Origin: Gammaproteobacteria bacterium UBA7803
Lineage (GTDB): Bacteria; Pseudomonadota; Gammaproteobacteria; Pseudomonadales; Azotimanducaceae
Direction: 5' to 3'
Assembly: GCA_002480525.1 (NCBI GenBank)
Contig: DLCH01000047.1
Span: 2,129 to 66,128 of the forward strand
Length of the DNA stretch: 64,000 nucleotides
Each line of letters starts with the position of its first letter. Positions within the stretch are counted from its first letter, which is position 1. The notes beneath the pieces are model-generated. The model ran no database searches and was not told the origin of the DNA. It saw nothing but the letters and a program-made list of their open reading frames with translations. The translations under genes and the position numbers were made by a program. Of this stretch, positions 25,160 to 34,276 are shown in pieces.

Positions 25160-26260
25160 TCACAGGGACAGAATGAATCCGTCGGACGGCTTCGCCCGGT
25201 TTTCGAGCACTTCCTGATACACCCGGGAAACGGCCTCCGGCCCGGACTCGCGGCGCACGTCGATCCAGCCGGACGCGAGCGCCACGAACGGCTCCCAGGC
25301 CGCAGCGGTGCGCTCGGCGATGCCGGTCGGGCCCCACTCCTGGGAGCGCTTCTGAATCTGCGTGGGGGCGAAGAACATGGTCGGCTGCGGACCCGGCAGC
25401 GGCGCGTTGCCGCCGATCTGCGCGTGGTCCCAGTGGGTCGCGCCCACCGAGCAGCTGTAGGCGAGGGTGTCACCGAAGTGGTGGTGCAGCTTCGCCCGCA
25501 CGTCCGCGTTGCCCGCCATGTCGACGAACACCGTCGGGTCCTTCGGCAGCGACTCGAGGTTGTCGTAGGTGACCACCTGGTCGTAGCAGCCGAGGCCCTC
25601 GACGAAGCCCACGTTGCCCGGCGAGGTCAGGCCGATCACCCGGCAGCGGTCGCGGCGGTTGCGGTGCAGCAGCCAGGCGAGGCCGAAGGCGGTCTTGCTG
25701 GAGGCGCTGGAGAGCACCACCGTCCCGGCGCCGAAGAAGTCGTTGTCGTCGAGGAAGTCGTCGAGGAAGAAGCTGGTGTAGAACAGCGGCCGGAACAGCA
25801 TCTGCATCGCTTCCTGGTCCGCGCGGTACGCCGGGTCCGTGCTCGTGCGGGTGTAGTTGTTGTACACCGGCGGCAGCTCGGCGCGATGGGCCACGCCGTC
25901 GGAGAAGCCGTAGTCGTTCACCCGCTCCGCCTTCACCAGCAGATGGCTGGCCATGGGAAAGTAGCCGTAGAAGCGGTCGCCCTGATTCATGCCGTCGACG
26001 GTGGAAGCGACCACGTCGCCGAAGCCCCACACCGGGATGCGGCCCCAGCCGTCGTCGTAGCCACCCTGGGGCGGGAAGAACTTCCAGTAGCCGATGGCGT
26101 CGCCGGCCACGCCGTAGGTGATGTTGTTGGCCGTGAGGGCGAAGTCGTTCACCTTCAGCAGCGCTTCGCCCGGCCCCGGCTCGGGCAGCGGGTCCGTCAC
26201 CAGCCGCGTCTCGCCGAGGGCGTCCCGGCGCACTTCGAAGGCCTGAATCCCGTCGGTCAT
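25160..26260 (-). CDS. DUF2855 family protein
   Basis: 366 residues matching DUF2855, a family distantly like medium-chain reductases: an N-terminal NDFALTANNITYG GroES-like segment, a WGFGDVVAS turn, and a central ASSKTAFGLAWLLHR region with the GLTSPGN strand in place of a standard dinucleotide loop. The biochemical role is not established. An AGAGGAGAG site precedes the ATG. It lies at the head of the DUF2855-VOC-SDR-LLM run. Confidence 0.85.
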   Translation of the reverse strand: MTDGIQAFEVRRDALGETRLVTDPLPEPGPGEALLKVNDFALTANNITYGVAGDAIGYWKFFPPQGGYDDGWGRIPVWGFGDVVASTVDGMNQGDRFYGYFPMASHLLVKAERVNDYGFSDGVAHRAELPPVYNNYTRTSTDPAYRADQEAMQMLFRPLFYTSFFLDDFLDDNDFFGAGTVVLSSASSKTAFGLAWLLHRNRRDRCRVIGLTSPGNVGFVEGLGCYDQVVTYDNLESLPKDPTVFVDMAGNADVRAKLHHHFGDTLAYSCSVGATHWDHAQIGGNAPLPGPQPTMFFAPTQIQKRSQEWGPTGIAERTAAAWEPFVALASGWIDVRRESGPEAVSRVYQEVLENRAKPSDGFILSL

Positions 26261-26305
26261 GGGGCTCTCCTCTGGGTGGTTCGGTTGCGGAACGAGTCGA
26301 GGCCT

Positions 26306-26536
26306 TCAGAACCAGCCGTCGTCCTGCTCCATGTCTTCGCACAGGTTCATGGACGCCATGAGCTGCGCCTTGGCGGCTTCGTATTCGTCCTCGGTGATCG
26401 CCTCCTCCTCCAGCGCGCGCTTGAGGTCGATGAGCTGCTGGCCGAGGGACACGTCGCCCAGACTGATGTTGCTGTTGCCGCCGTTGAAGCAGCCCGCCAG
26501 CAGAACCAGGCCGAGGACGAGAAGGACATGACGCAT
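26306..26536 (-). CDS. Small lipoprotein with SHOCT-like segment
   Basis: 76 residues. The N-terminus MRHVLLVLGLVLLAGC is a lipoprotein signal with the lipobox LAGC (Cys at residue 16). The C-terminal half contains IDLKRALEEEAITEDEYEAAKAQL, resembling the short helical SHOCT domain, which is often found at protein termini and may mediate oligomerisation. It was likely missed by length filters. It sits between the alpha/beta hydrolase and DUF2855 genes. The function is unknown. Confidence 0.75.
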   Translation of the reverse strand: MRHVLLVLGLVLLAGCFNGGNSNISLGDVSLGQQLIDLKRALEEEAITEDEYEAAKAQLMASMNLCEDMEQDDGWF

Positions 26537-26628
26537 GAGGCTGTCTCCTGTGATGGGCGCGGGGCGCGGGACTCGGAGGGCCAGTTTGCCACGACCGGGC
26601 CGGCGGGCGGGCATCCGTGCGCGCCAGG

Positions 26629-27591
26629 TCAGAGTTCGAGGTCTTCGAGAAACGCCCGCACGTCCTGCGCCGTGCGCCGCGGCGATTCCTCCATGGGCAC
26701 GTGCCCGAGATCCTCGTAGACGATCAGCGTCGAGTCCGGCAGCGCCGCGTGGAACTGCTCCGCCACGTCGACGCCGATCAGGGTGTCGTGCCGACCCCAC
26801 AGAATCAGGGTCGGCTGGGCCAGGGTCGACAGGTCCACCGCCGGCGTCTCCACCCGCGGCGCGCCGAAGCGGGCCATGATCGCCTCGCGGCTGCCCGCGC
26901 GCAGGGTCAGGTCGCGGTAGCGGGCGATCAGCGCATCGTCGACGCCGCTGTCGTCGTAGTGGGCGGCGCGCAGCCCCTGGGCCACCAGATACCCGGGGTC
27001 GAGATACCGTGCCACGGCCCGGAACGCGTCGCTCCTGAGCAGGGTGAATCCCAGCGGCGTGTCGCCCTCGCTGTCCGGCGGCGCTTCGCGGCTGAACCCG
27101 GGGGGCGGCGACGAGTCGACCAGCACCATGGCCCGGACGCGCTTCGGGTGGGCCAGCGTGTAGCGCCACGTCACCCCGCCGCCCATGGAGTTGCCGCCGA
27201 GCACGAAGTCGTCCAGGCCGACGTGAGACGCGACGGCGTCCACCGTATGCACCATGGCGTCCGGACTGTAATCGCCCGACGGCACCTGGCCCGTCAGGCC
27301 GTGCCCGGGCAGATCGAGGGTGACGATCCGGTAGCGATCGCCCAGCTCGTCGACCCAGCCCTCCCAGGTGTGCAGCGAGGAATTCGAACCGTGGACGAGC
27401 ACCACGGGCAGGCCGCCCCGGGCGCCCTGGTCCCGATAGTGGATGCGCGCGCCGTCCGGCGTCGTCAGGAAGGCGGAGGCTTCATTCGTGTAGCGGGCAT
27501 CGACCACGTCGGCGGGCAGATCGCCCTCGAACAGCCAGAAGGCGCCGGCGATCAACAGTCCTGCCAGCACGGTCAGCACGAATCGGATCAC
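26629..27591 (-). CDS. Alpha/beta hydrolase, membrane-anchored
   Basis: 320 residues from a GTG at 27591, chosen for its GGAGGGAG ribosome site and because it begins a hydrophobic N-terminal anchor (residues 2-18). Alpha/beta hydrolase markers are the LVHGSNSS oxyanion motif, the nucleophile elbow GGNSMGGG, Asp in WGRHDTL and His in DLGHVPME. Likely an esterase or C-C bond hydrolase facing the periplasm. The substrate is unknown; the enzyme family is common in aromatic catabolism. It is divergent from the small gene at 27670. Confidence 0.88.
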   Translation of the reverse strand: MIRFVLTVLAGLLIAGAFWLFEGDLPADVVDARYTNEASAFLTTPDGARIHYRDQGARGGLPVVLVHGSNSSLHTWEGWVDELGDRYRIVTLDLPGHGLTGQVPSGDYSPDAMVHTVDAVASHVGLDDFVLGGNSMGGGVTWRYTLAHPKRVRAMVLVDSSPPPGFSREAPPDSEGDTPLGFTLLRSDAFRAVARYLDPGYLVAQGLRAAHYDDSGVDDALIARYRDLTLRAGSREAIMARFGAPRVETPAVDLSTLAQPTLILWGRHDTLIGVDVAEQFHAALPDSTLIVYEDLGHVPMEESPRRTAQDVRAFLEDLEL

Positions 27592-27669
27592 GTCTCTCTC
27601 CCTCCACCCACGCAAGCCACGGCCCGGACCAGTATGATCGCCGGGGAGATCACGGCAAGGGCACCCGCG

Positions 27670-27876
27670 ATGGACATCAACGACCGCATCCCCGACGTCC
27701 GCGACGGCCTGACCCGTCTGGAGCGCGTGGTGCTGCACGTGCTGCGGGAGGCCCAGGAGGAGTTCGGCGGCCGCAACGTGCCGACCGCCACCTTGTACGG
27801 CCGCGTGCTGGAGTACGTCGACATCAGCCAGGAAGAGCTGCAGACCTGCCTGCAGCGCCTGACCCTGCACGGCTGA
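27670..27876 (+). CDS. Small protein of unknown function
   Basis: 68 residues, mostly helical by composition, with two amphipathic stretches (RDGLTRLERVVLHVLREA and SQEELQTCLQRL). A TATGAT -10-like box at 27633-27638 lies 31 bases upstream of the ATG, and the gene is convergent with the helicase gene, ending 4 bases before it. I do not recognise the family; the two-helix-plus-turn pattern could be a winged-helix-like module. The opposite-strand frame here lies upstream of the chosen hydrolase start, so there is no conflict. Confidence 0.5.
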   Translation: MDINDRIPDVRDGLTRLERVVLHVLREAQEEFGGRNVPTATLYGRVLEYVDISQEELQTCLQRLTLHG

Positions 27877-27879
27877 CGG

Positions 27880-30006
27880 CTACCACATGTCGAGCAGCTT
27901 CGACCCCGCGTCGATGCGCACGGCGGACGCGGCCGAGGGCTCGGCCACCCCGGCCACGCCGGCCGGCCACGCGCGCGGCTCGAACGCCGCCAGCACCGGC
28001 TCGGTCATGAAGCGGCTGCGCGCGCCGTAGACGTGCTTGTCACCCCAGCGCTGCTGCTGGGTGACGTAGAAGCGCAGCGGCGCGATCAGGTGCAGATCCT
28101 CCCGGGCCCGGGTGATGGCGACGTACAGCAGCCGGCGCTCCTCCTCCACACGCTCGGGTTTGCCCGCCGCGAACTCGTTGGGAAAGCTGCCGTCGCTGAC
28201 GTTCAGCACGAACACGTTGTCCCATTCCTGGCCCTTGGCGGAATGCACCGTCGACAGGATCAGATAGTCCTCGTCCTGCAGAGGCGGCCCGGCCTCGTCG
28301 CCGGTGGCCTGGGGCGGGTCGAGGGTCATGTCGGTGAGAAAGCGTTCCCGGGTCGGCGACTGGGCGGACAGCAGCTCGAGCTGCTCGAGATCGCCGCGCC
28401 GCACCTGGGCGGCCTCGTAGAGGCGTTCCAGATGGGGTTCGTACCAGGCCCGCACCCGCGCCATCTGGCCCGCCCACTCGCGGGCGCCGCGCAGCTCGCC
28501 CACCAGCGCCACCAGCGCGGCCCAGTCCTCGGCGGCCGCCGCCGGCACCCGGCAGTCCGCCAGCGCCGCGAAGGAGAACTCGGCGTCCTCCAGTGTCTGC
28601 AGGCAGCGCTCCGCGATGGCCGGGCCGATGCCGGGCAGAAGCTGCAGGGTGCGGAAGCCCGCCAGCCGGTGACGCGGGTTGTCGATCCAGCGCAGCACGC
28701 CGAGCATGTCCTTGACGTGGGCGGACTCGAGGAACTTGAGCCCGCCGTACTTCACGTAGGGGATGTTGCGCCGGACCAGCTCCACCTCCAGCGCGTCGCT
28801 GTGGTGGGCGCTGCGCATCAGCACCGCCTGACGCTTGAGCGGCGTGCCGGCTTCGCGCGCGGCGAGGATCTGCTCGACCACGTACAGGCTCTGGTTGCGG
28901 TCGTCCTCGACCGTCACGTACCAGGGCATCTGGGCCGACGACCGGCCGGATTCGAGCCGCTTCGGAAAGCCCCGGTCGCTCTCGGCCATCAGCGTGTTGG
29001 CCGCGTCGAGGATCGGCTGCACCGAACGGTAGTTGTGGTCGAGCGTGACCGAAGCCGCCGGCGTCGGGAAGCGGGAGGGAAATTCCAGGATGTTGTCGAC
29101 GGTGGCGGCGCGGAACGAGTAGATCGACTGGGCGTCGTCGCCCACCACGCACAGGCCCGCGCCGTCGGGCTTCATGGCCAGCAGGATCTCCGCCTGCAGG
29201 GTGTTGGTGTCCTGGTACTCGTCCACCAGCACGTGGTCGAAACGGGCGCCGAGCTCGCGCGCCACCGCCGGCTCCTGGGCCAGCACGTGCCAGTAGAGCA
29301 GCAGGTCGTCGTAGTCGAGAAGCTGCTGGGCCTGCTTGGCCTGCACGTAGGCCCGGAACAGACCGGTGAGTTCCTCCTCCCACTCGGCGCACCAGGGAAA
29401 CTCCGCCTCCAGCGTGTCCGCCAGCGAGCCTCGGGTATTCACCCGGTGGGAGTAGATGGCGAGGCAGGTGTCCTTGCGCGGGAACCGTTTGCCCTTGCCG
29501 GCCAGGCCAAGGGCCTGGCGCTGCAGATCGATCAGGTCCGCGGCGTCGCCCCGGTCGATGACGCTGAACGCCGGATCCAGGCCGAGCACGTGGGCGTACT
29601 CCCGCAGCAGCCGGTTGCCCACGGCGTGGAAGGTGCCGGACCACATCATTCTGGCCGCGTCGGGGTGCACGCGGCGCCGCGGCGCCTCGGCCAGCGCCGC
29701 CCGGGCGATCCGCTCCGCCCGGTCGGTCAGCTCCCGGGCGGCGCGGCGGGTGAAGGTCAGCAGCGCGATGCGCTCCGGCGCCACGCCCTGGAGCAGCAGC
29801 CAGGCCACCCGGTGGGCCAGGGTGCTGGTCTTGCCGGTGCCGGCGCCGGCGATGATCAGCAGCGGCTCCGACTCGAAGCCGGCGGCCCGGCCCGCCGCCG
29901 CGGGCACCGCCCGGCCGAACGTCGCCGCCCAGCGCTGGGCGTCGTTCAGGCCGTCACCGAAGGTGTCCGGCGCGGCGGCGGTGCCGATGTCGACGTCGAC
30001 GGTCAT
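27880..30006 (-). CDS. UvrD/Rep-like superfamily 1 DNA helicase
   Basis: 708 residues with the SF1A motifs in order: Q-motif LNDAQRWAA (about 20-28), Walker A AGAGTGKTST, LTFTRRAARELTDRA (Ia), VDEYQDTN (II), VGDDAQSIYSFRAA (III), LDHNYRS (IV), ILSTVHSAKGQEWDNVFV (V) and YVAITRARE (VI). It unwinds DNA 3'-to-5' in repair or replication restart. Between motifs IV and V is a GIGPAIAERCL helix-hairpin-helix-like stretch. It resembles the shorter UvrD-related helicases rather than full UvrD; no nuclease domain follows. Confidence 0.9.
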   Translation of the reverse strand: MTVDVDIGTAAAPDTFGDGLNDAQRWAATFGRAVPAAAGRAAGFESEPLLIIAGAGTGKTSTLAHRVAWLLLQGVAPERIALLTFTRRAARELTDRAERIARAALAEAPRRRVHPDAARMMWSGTFHAVGNRLLREYAHVLGLDPAFSVIDRGDAADLIDLQRQALGLAGKGKRFPRKDTCLAIYSHRVNTRGSLADTLEAEFPWCAEWEEELTGLFRAYVQAKQAQQLLDYDDLLLYWHVLAQEPAVARELGARFDHVLVDEYQDTNTLQAEILLAMKPDGAGLCVVGDDAQSIYSFRAATVDNILEFPSRFPTPAASVTLDHNYRSVQPILDAANTLMAESDRGFPKRLESGRSSAQMPWYVTVEDDRNQSLYVVEQILAAREAGTPLKRQAVLMRSAHHSDALEVELVRRNIPYVKYGGLKFLESAHVKDMLGVLRWIDNPRHRLAGFRTLQLLPGIGPAIAERCLQTLEDAEFSFAALADCRVPAAAAEDWAALVALVGELRGAREWAGQMARVRAWYEPHLERLYEAAQVRRGDLEQLELLSAQSPTRERFLTDMTLDPPQATGDEAGPPLQDEDYLILSTVHSAKGQEWDNVFVLNVSDGSFPNEFAAGKPERVEEERRLLYVAITRAREDLHLIAPLRFYVTQQQRWGDKHVYGARSRFMTEPVLAAFEPRAWPAGVAGVAEPSAASAVRIDAGSKLLDMW

Positions 30007-30124
30007 GGGCCCATCTTGCCCGACCCCTGTACGAAATTACAGCATCGCGCACCGGCCGCCCGCCGCCCCGCCCGGGCGGTGGTAACATGCCCGGGCACGC
30101 CGGGGACCTGGGGAGGGGAAAGGC

Positions 30125-31567
30125 ATGGCCATCGACCATTTCAGCAGCGCGGCCGACATGCTCACCGCGCTGCGCGACCGCGAGATCTCGTCCGTCGAGC
30201 TCACCGAGCTGCACATCGGGCGCATCGAGGCCCACGACTGGGCGCTGAACGCGATTCCCGTGCAGACCTTCGACCGCGCCCGGGAAGCCGCCCGGGCCGC
30301 AGACGCGCGGATCGCCGCCGGCGAGCAGGCGCCGCTGCTGGGCCTGCCCATGACCCTCAAGGAGTCCACCCAGGCCGCCGGGCTGCCCCAGTCCGCGGGC
30401 ATCATGGATTTCAAGGACTACCGGCCCGCCACCGACGGGCTGATCGCCGGCGCCGTGTTCCAGGCAGGCGCCGGCCTGCTCGGCAAGACCAACATTCCCG
30501 TGGCGCTGGGCGACTGGCAGGCCGACAGCCCGGTCTACGGCCGCACCAGCAATCCCTGGGACCTGGACCGCACCCCGGGCGGCAGCACCGGCGGCGGCGG
30601 CGCGGCCCTCGCCGCGGGCTTCACCCCGCTGGAGATCGGCAGCGACATCGGCGGCTCGATCCGGGTGCCCGCCGCCTACTGCGGCGTGTACGGCCACCGG
30701 CCGTCGGAGACGGCGATTCCGAAATCCGGCGCGTTCCCCATGGCGGACCTGCCCAACCCGGCGTTTCTGATGGGCACCCAGGGCCCGCTGGCCCGCACCG
30801 CCACCGACCTGGAGCTGCTGTTCGACGTGGTGCGCGGGCCCGACATCGGCGAGGAGGCCGGCTGGACCCAGACCCTGCCGCCGGCGCGCCACGGCGCGCT
30901 GGGCGACTTTCGCGTGGCCGTCATCGACAGCGTCGCCGGCATCCGCGCCGCCAGCGCCATGCACGCGCGGCTGACGGCCCTGGCCGATCTGCTGTCCGAC
31001 GCCGGCGCCCGGGTGGAGGCAGCGGCGCCGGCGGTCGATCTCGAAGCCTGCTTCAGCGACTACGCCATGCTGCTGAACGCCATGATCTCCCAGGGCCAGC
31101 CCCGGGATGCTCGGGAAGCGCGGGCCGCCGACCTGCGAAGCGCCGGCGACCCGCTGACGACCGCCCAGGCCGCCGGCCTCACCCTGGACGTTCAGGACTA
31201 TCTGGCGCTGGTGAACCGGCGCGAGGCCGCACGCCAGGCCTGGCGCGCCTTCTTCGAGCAGTGGGACGTGGTGATCGCACCCATGACCCTGGATGCCGCC
31301 TTTCCCCACCAGACCGAGCGGTTCGACCAGCGCACCCTGACCGTGGACAACCAGACCGTGCCCTACTTCCACAACATCGCCTTCCCGATGCTGGCGATCT
31401 TCACCGGGCTGCCGTCCACCGCATTCCCTGCCGGCCTGAACGACCAGGGCCTGCCCCTGGGGCTGCAGGCCATCGGCCCGTACCTGGAGGACCGCACCAC
31501 GCTGAAGTTCGCCCAGCTCGTCGAGCAGGTCTGGCACCGCTTCGAGGCGCCGCCGGGGTACGCCTGA
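30125..31567 (+). CDS. Amidase-signature family hydrolase
   Basis: 480 residues with the amidase-signature triad: Lys79 (MTLKES), the cis-Ser at 154 in PGGSTGGGGAA and the nucleophile Ser178 in DIGGSIRVP. The usual second Ser of GGSSGG is Thr here; the catalytic first Ser is kept. The enzyme hydrolyses amides or esters in the cytosol. It is too short and lacks the context to be GatA. A strong GGGGAGGGGAAAGG site precedes the ATG. It is transcribed toward ppc, with 69 bases between. Confidence 0.9.
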   Translation: MAIDHFSSAADMLTALRDREISSVELTELHIGRIEAHDWALNAIPVQTFDRAREAARAADARIAAGEQAPLLGLPMTLKESTQAAGLPQSAGIMDFKDYRPATDGLIAGAVFQAGAGLLGKTNIPVALGDWQADSPVYGRTSNPWDLDRTPGGSTGGGGAALAAGFTPLEIGSDIGGSIRVPAAYCGVYGHRPSETAIPKSGAFPMADLPNPAFLMGTQGPLARTATDLELLFDVVRGPDIGEEAGWTQTLPPARHGALGDFRVAVIDSVAGIRAASAMHARLTALADLLSDAGARVEAAAPAVDLEACFSDYAMLLNAMISQGQPRDAREARAADLRSAGDPLTTAQAAGLTLDVQDYLALVNRREAARQAWRAFFEQWDVVIAPMTLDAAFPHQTERFDQRTLTVDNQTVPYFHNIAFPMLAIFTGLPSTAFPAGLNDQGLPLGLQAIGPYLEDRTTLKFAQLVEQVWHRFEAPPGYA

Positions 31568-31636
31568 GGGCGGGCCCGCCTGAGCGGAGGGCCGGCCAAT
31601 GGCCCCGGAACGGGACCGCGCGTATCCTCTGAGCCC

Positions 31637-34258
31637 ATGAGCGCGGACTCTCCCAGCCAGGGCGGCGACCTCAAACACCTCGAAGCACCGCTGCGCGACG
31701 ACGTGCGCAAGCTCGGCCACGTGCTCGGCCGCGTGATCGCCGAGGCCCGGGGCGAGGACTTCCTCGAGCGCATCGAGACCATCCGCGCGCTCGCCAAGGA
31801 CGCCCGCCACGGCGACGCCGCCGACTGGGATCGGCTGAGCGAGTTCCTGGCCGACATCCCCGCCGCCGACATGGTCGACGTCGCCCGGGCCTTCAATCAG
31901 TTTCTGAACCTGGCCAACATCGCCGAGCAGCACCACCTCACCCGCCCCCACCGCGACCGCACCGTGACCGTGGCGCTGCCGGAGGACGACCGGCTGGCGG
32001 AGACCCTGGCCGGACTCGACATCGAGCTGGTGCTGACCGCCCATCCCACCGAGGTGCTGCGGCGCACCCTGATCCAGAAGTACGACGCCATCGCCGAGGC
32101 GCTGGAGGATCGGGACCGCACCGGCGCCGGGCCGGACACGGACCGGGTGCTGAAGCGCCTGATCGCCGAGGCCTGGCACACCGACGAGATCCGCCAGACC
32201 CGGCCGGTGCCCCAGGACGAGGCCCGCTGGGGTTTCGCAGTGGTGGAGAACTCCCTGTGGGAGGCGCTGCCCCAGCTCATGCGCGAGCTGGACGACGCTC
32301 TCGCCGAGCGCGGGCTCGACGCCCTGCCCCTGGACGCCGCGCCGATCCGCTTCGCCACCTGGATGGGCGGCGACCGGGACGGCAACCCCAACGTCACCGC
32401 CGACGTCACCCGCGAGGTGCTGATGCTTGCGCGCTGGATGGCGGCGGACCTGTTCCTGCGGGACGTGGAAGCGCTGCAGGCGTCGCTGTCCATGCGCCGG
32501 GCGAGCGCCGAGCTCGTCGAGCGGGTGGACGGCGCACCCGAGCCCTACCGCGCGCTGCTGAAGCAGGTGCGCGACCGGCTGCTGCGCACCCGGGACTGGG
32601 CCGCCGCCCTGGACCCGACGCCGCCGGCGGACCCGGACGCCGTCTACCTGCACCGCGACGAGCTGCTCGAGCCACTGACCCTGTGCCACCGTTCGCTCAC
32701 CGAGTGCGGCATGGCCACCATCGCCGACGGCCCCCTGAAGGACACGGTGCGCCGGGCCGCCGCCTTCGGCGTGCATCTGGTGCGCCTGGACGTCCGCCAG
32801 GACGCCGAGCGTCACACCGCCGTGCTCGACGAGCTGACCCGCTACCTGAACATTCTGCGCGACGGCGCCAGCTACGCGGACTGGTCGGAGGCCGAGCGGC
32901 AGCGGTTCCTGCTGACGGAGCTGGAGAACCGGCGGCCCCTGTTCCCGGCGCGCTGGCCGGTGAGCGAAGACAGCGCCGAGGTGCTGGCCACCTGCCGCAC
33001 CATCGCCGCCGGCAACGGTGCCGGCATCGCCGAGTACGTCATCTCCATGGCCACCGCGCCCAGCGACGTGCTGGCGGTGATCCTGCTGCTGCGGGAATCG
33101 GGCCTCGCGCGCGACCTGCCGGTGGTGCCGCTGTTCGAGACCCTGGCCGACCTCGACGGCGCCGCCGGCGCCATCGACGCCCTGCTCGCCATTCCCTGGT
33201 ACCGGGAATACACCGGCGGCTATCAGCAGGTGATGATCGGCTACTCCGACTCCGCCAAGGACGCGGGCCAGTTCGCCGCGGCCTGGGCCCAGTACCAGGC
33301 CCAGGAAAAGCTTGTGGCGGTGGCGGAAAAGCACGGCGTGCGGCTGTCGCTGTTCCACGGCCGCGGCGGCGCCGTCGGCCGCGGCGGCGGCCCGGCCCAG
33401 TCCGCCATCCTGTCCCAGCCGCCGGGCTCCGTGGCCGGCTCCCTGCGGGTCACCGAGCAGGGCGAGATGATCCGCTGGAAGCTGGGCCTGCCGGCGCTGG
33501 CGGTGCAGACCCTGCGCCGCTATCTGAGCGCCACCCTGGAAGCCACGCTGAATCCGCCGCCGGCGCCGACCCAGGCCTGGCGCGACGCCATCGGCGCCAT
33601 GTCGCGCACCGCGCTCGCCTCCTATCGGGCGGTGGTGCGGGAGGACCCGAGCTTCGTCGAGCTGTTCCGCACCCTCACCCCGGAACAGGAACTCGGCATC
33701 CTGGCGCTGGGCAGCCGTCCCGCCCGGCGCAAGCCGAGCGCCGGCATCGAAAGCCTGCGGGCCATTCCCTGGGTGTTCGCCTGGACCCAGGTGCGCCTCA
33801 TGCTGCCCGCCTGGCTCGGCACCGACACCGCCCTGCACGAGGCCCTGGCGGCCGGCGAAGAGAACGTTCTGGAAGACATGATGGCGTGGCCGTTCTACCG
33901 CATGCAGAGCGACATGCTGGAGATGGTGCTGGCCAAGGCCGATTCCACCCTGGCGCGATATTACGCCGAGCGGCTCACCGACGCGGACCAGCAGCGAACG
34001 GTGGACGAACTGTGCAACCGCCTGGCGGGCCTCACCGCCGACCTGCTGCGCACCACCGGCGAGCCCCACCTGCTGGCCGACGACCCGGAGCTCGCGGAAT
34101 CCCTGTACGTGCGCAATACCTACCTCGATCCGCTGCACCTGCTGCAGGCCGAGCTGCTGGCCCGCTGGCGCCACCAGACCAGCGACCGGGAAGCGGTCGA
34201 GCAGGCGCTGCAGGTGACCATGGCCGGCATCGCCAGCGGGCTGCGCAACACCGGCTGA
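31637..34258 (+). CDS. ppc: Phosphoenolpyruvate carboxylase
   Basis: 873 residues, the normal bacterial length. Active-site motifs are the catalytic His136 in VLTAHPTEV, GGDRDGNP, GYSDSAKDAG and the mobile Gly-rich FHGRGGAVGRGGGP, and the C-terminus ends in the expected LRNTG. The enzyme adds bicarbonate to PEP to replenish oxaloacetate. A TATCCT box at 31623-31628 lies only 8 bases before the ATG, so the leader may be nearly absent. Confidence 0.97.
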   Translation: MSADSPSQGGDLKHLEAPLRDDVRKLGHVLGRVIAEARGEDFLERIETIRALAKDARHGDAADWDRLSEFLADIPAADMVDVARAFNQFLNLANIAEQHHLTRPHRDRTVTVALPEDDRLAETLAGLDIELVLTAHPTEVLRRTLIQKYDAIAEALEDRDRTGAGPDTDRVLKRLIAEAWHTDEIRQTRPVPQDEARWGFAVVENSLWEALPQLMRELDDALAERGLDALPLDAAPIRFATWMGGDRDGNPNVTADVTREVLMLARWMAADLFLRDVEALQASLSMRRASAELVERVDGAPEPYRALLKQVRDRLLRTRDWAAALDPTPPADPDAVYLHRDELLEPLTLCHRSLTECGMATIADGPLKDTVRRAAAFGVHLVRLDVRQDAERHTAVLDELTRYLNILRDGASYADWSEAERQRFLLTELENRRPLFPARWPVSEDSAEVLATCRTIAAGNGAGIAEYVISMATAPSDVLAVILLLRESGLARDLPVVPLFETLADLDGAAGAIDALLAIPWYREYTGGYQQVMIGYSDSAKDAGQFAAAWAQYQAQEKLVAVAEKHGVRLSLFHGRGGAVGRGGGPAQSAILSQPPGSVAGSLRVTEQGEMIRWKLGLPALAVQTLRRYLSATLEATLNPPPAPTQAWRDAIGAMSRTALASYRAVVREDPSFVELFRTLTPEQELGILALGSRPARRKPSAGIESLRAIPWVFAWTQVRLMLPAWLGTDTALHEALAAGEENVLEDMMAWPFYRMQSDMLEMVLAKADSTLARYYAERLTDADQQRTVDELCNRLAGLTADLLRTTGEPHLLADDPELAESLYVRNTYLDPLHLLQAELLARWRHQTSDREAVEQALQVTMAGIASGLRNTG

Positions 34259-34276
34259 CCGGCCTGCCCCCCGCGG

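Noticed and set aside
29954..34174. A very long open frame (over 1400 codons) on the minus strand opposite ppc and the amidase
   Set aside because: It mirrors two clear plus-strand enzymes with complete motifs; such frames are common opposite GC-rich genes and its translation shows only His/Gly/Arg-rich low-complexity text.
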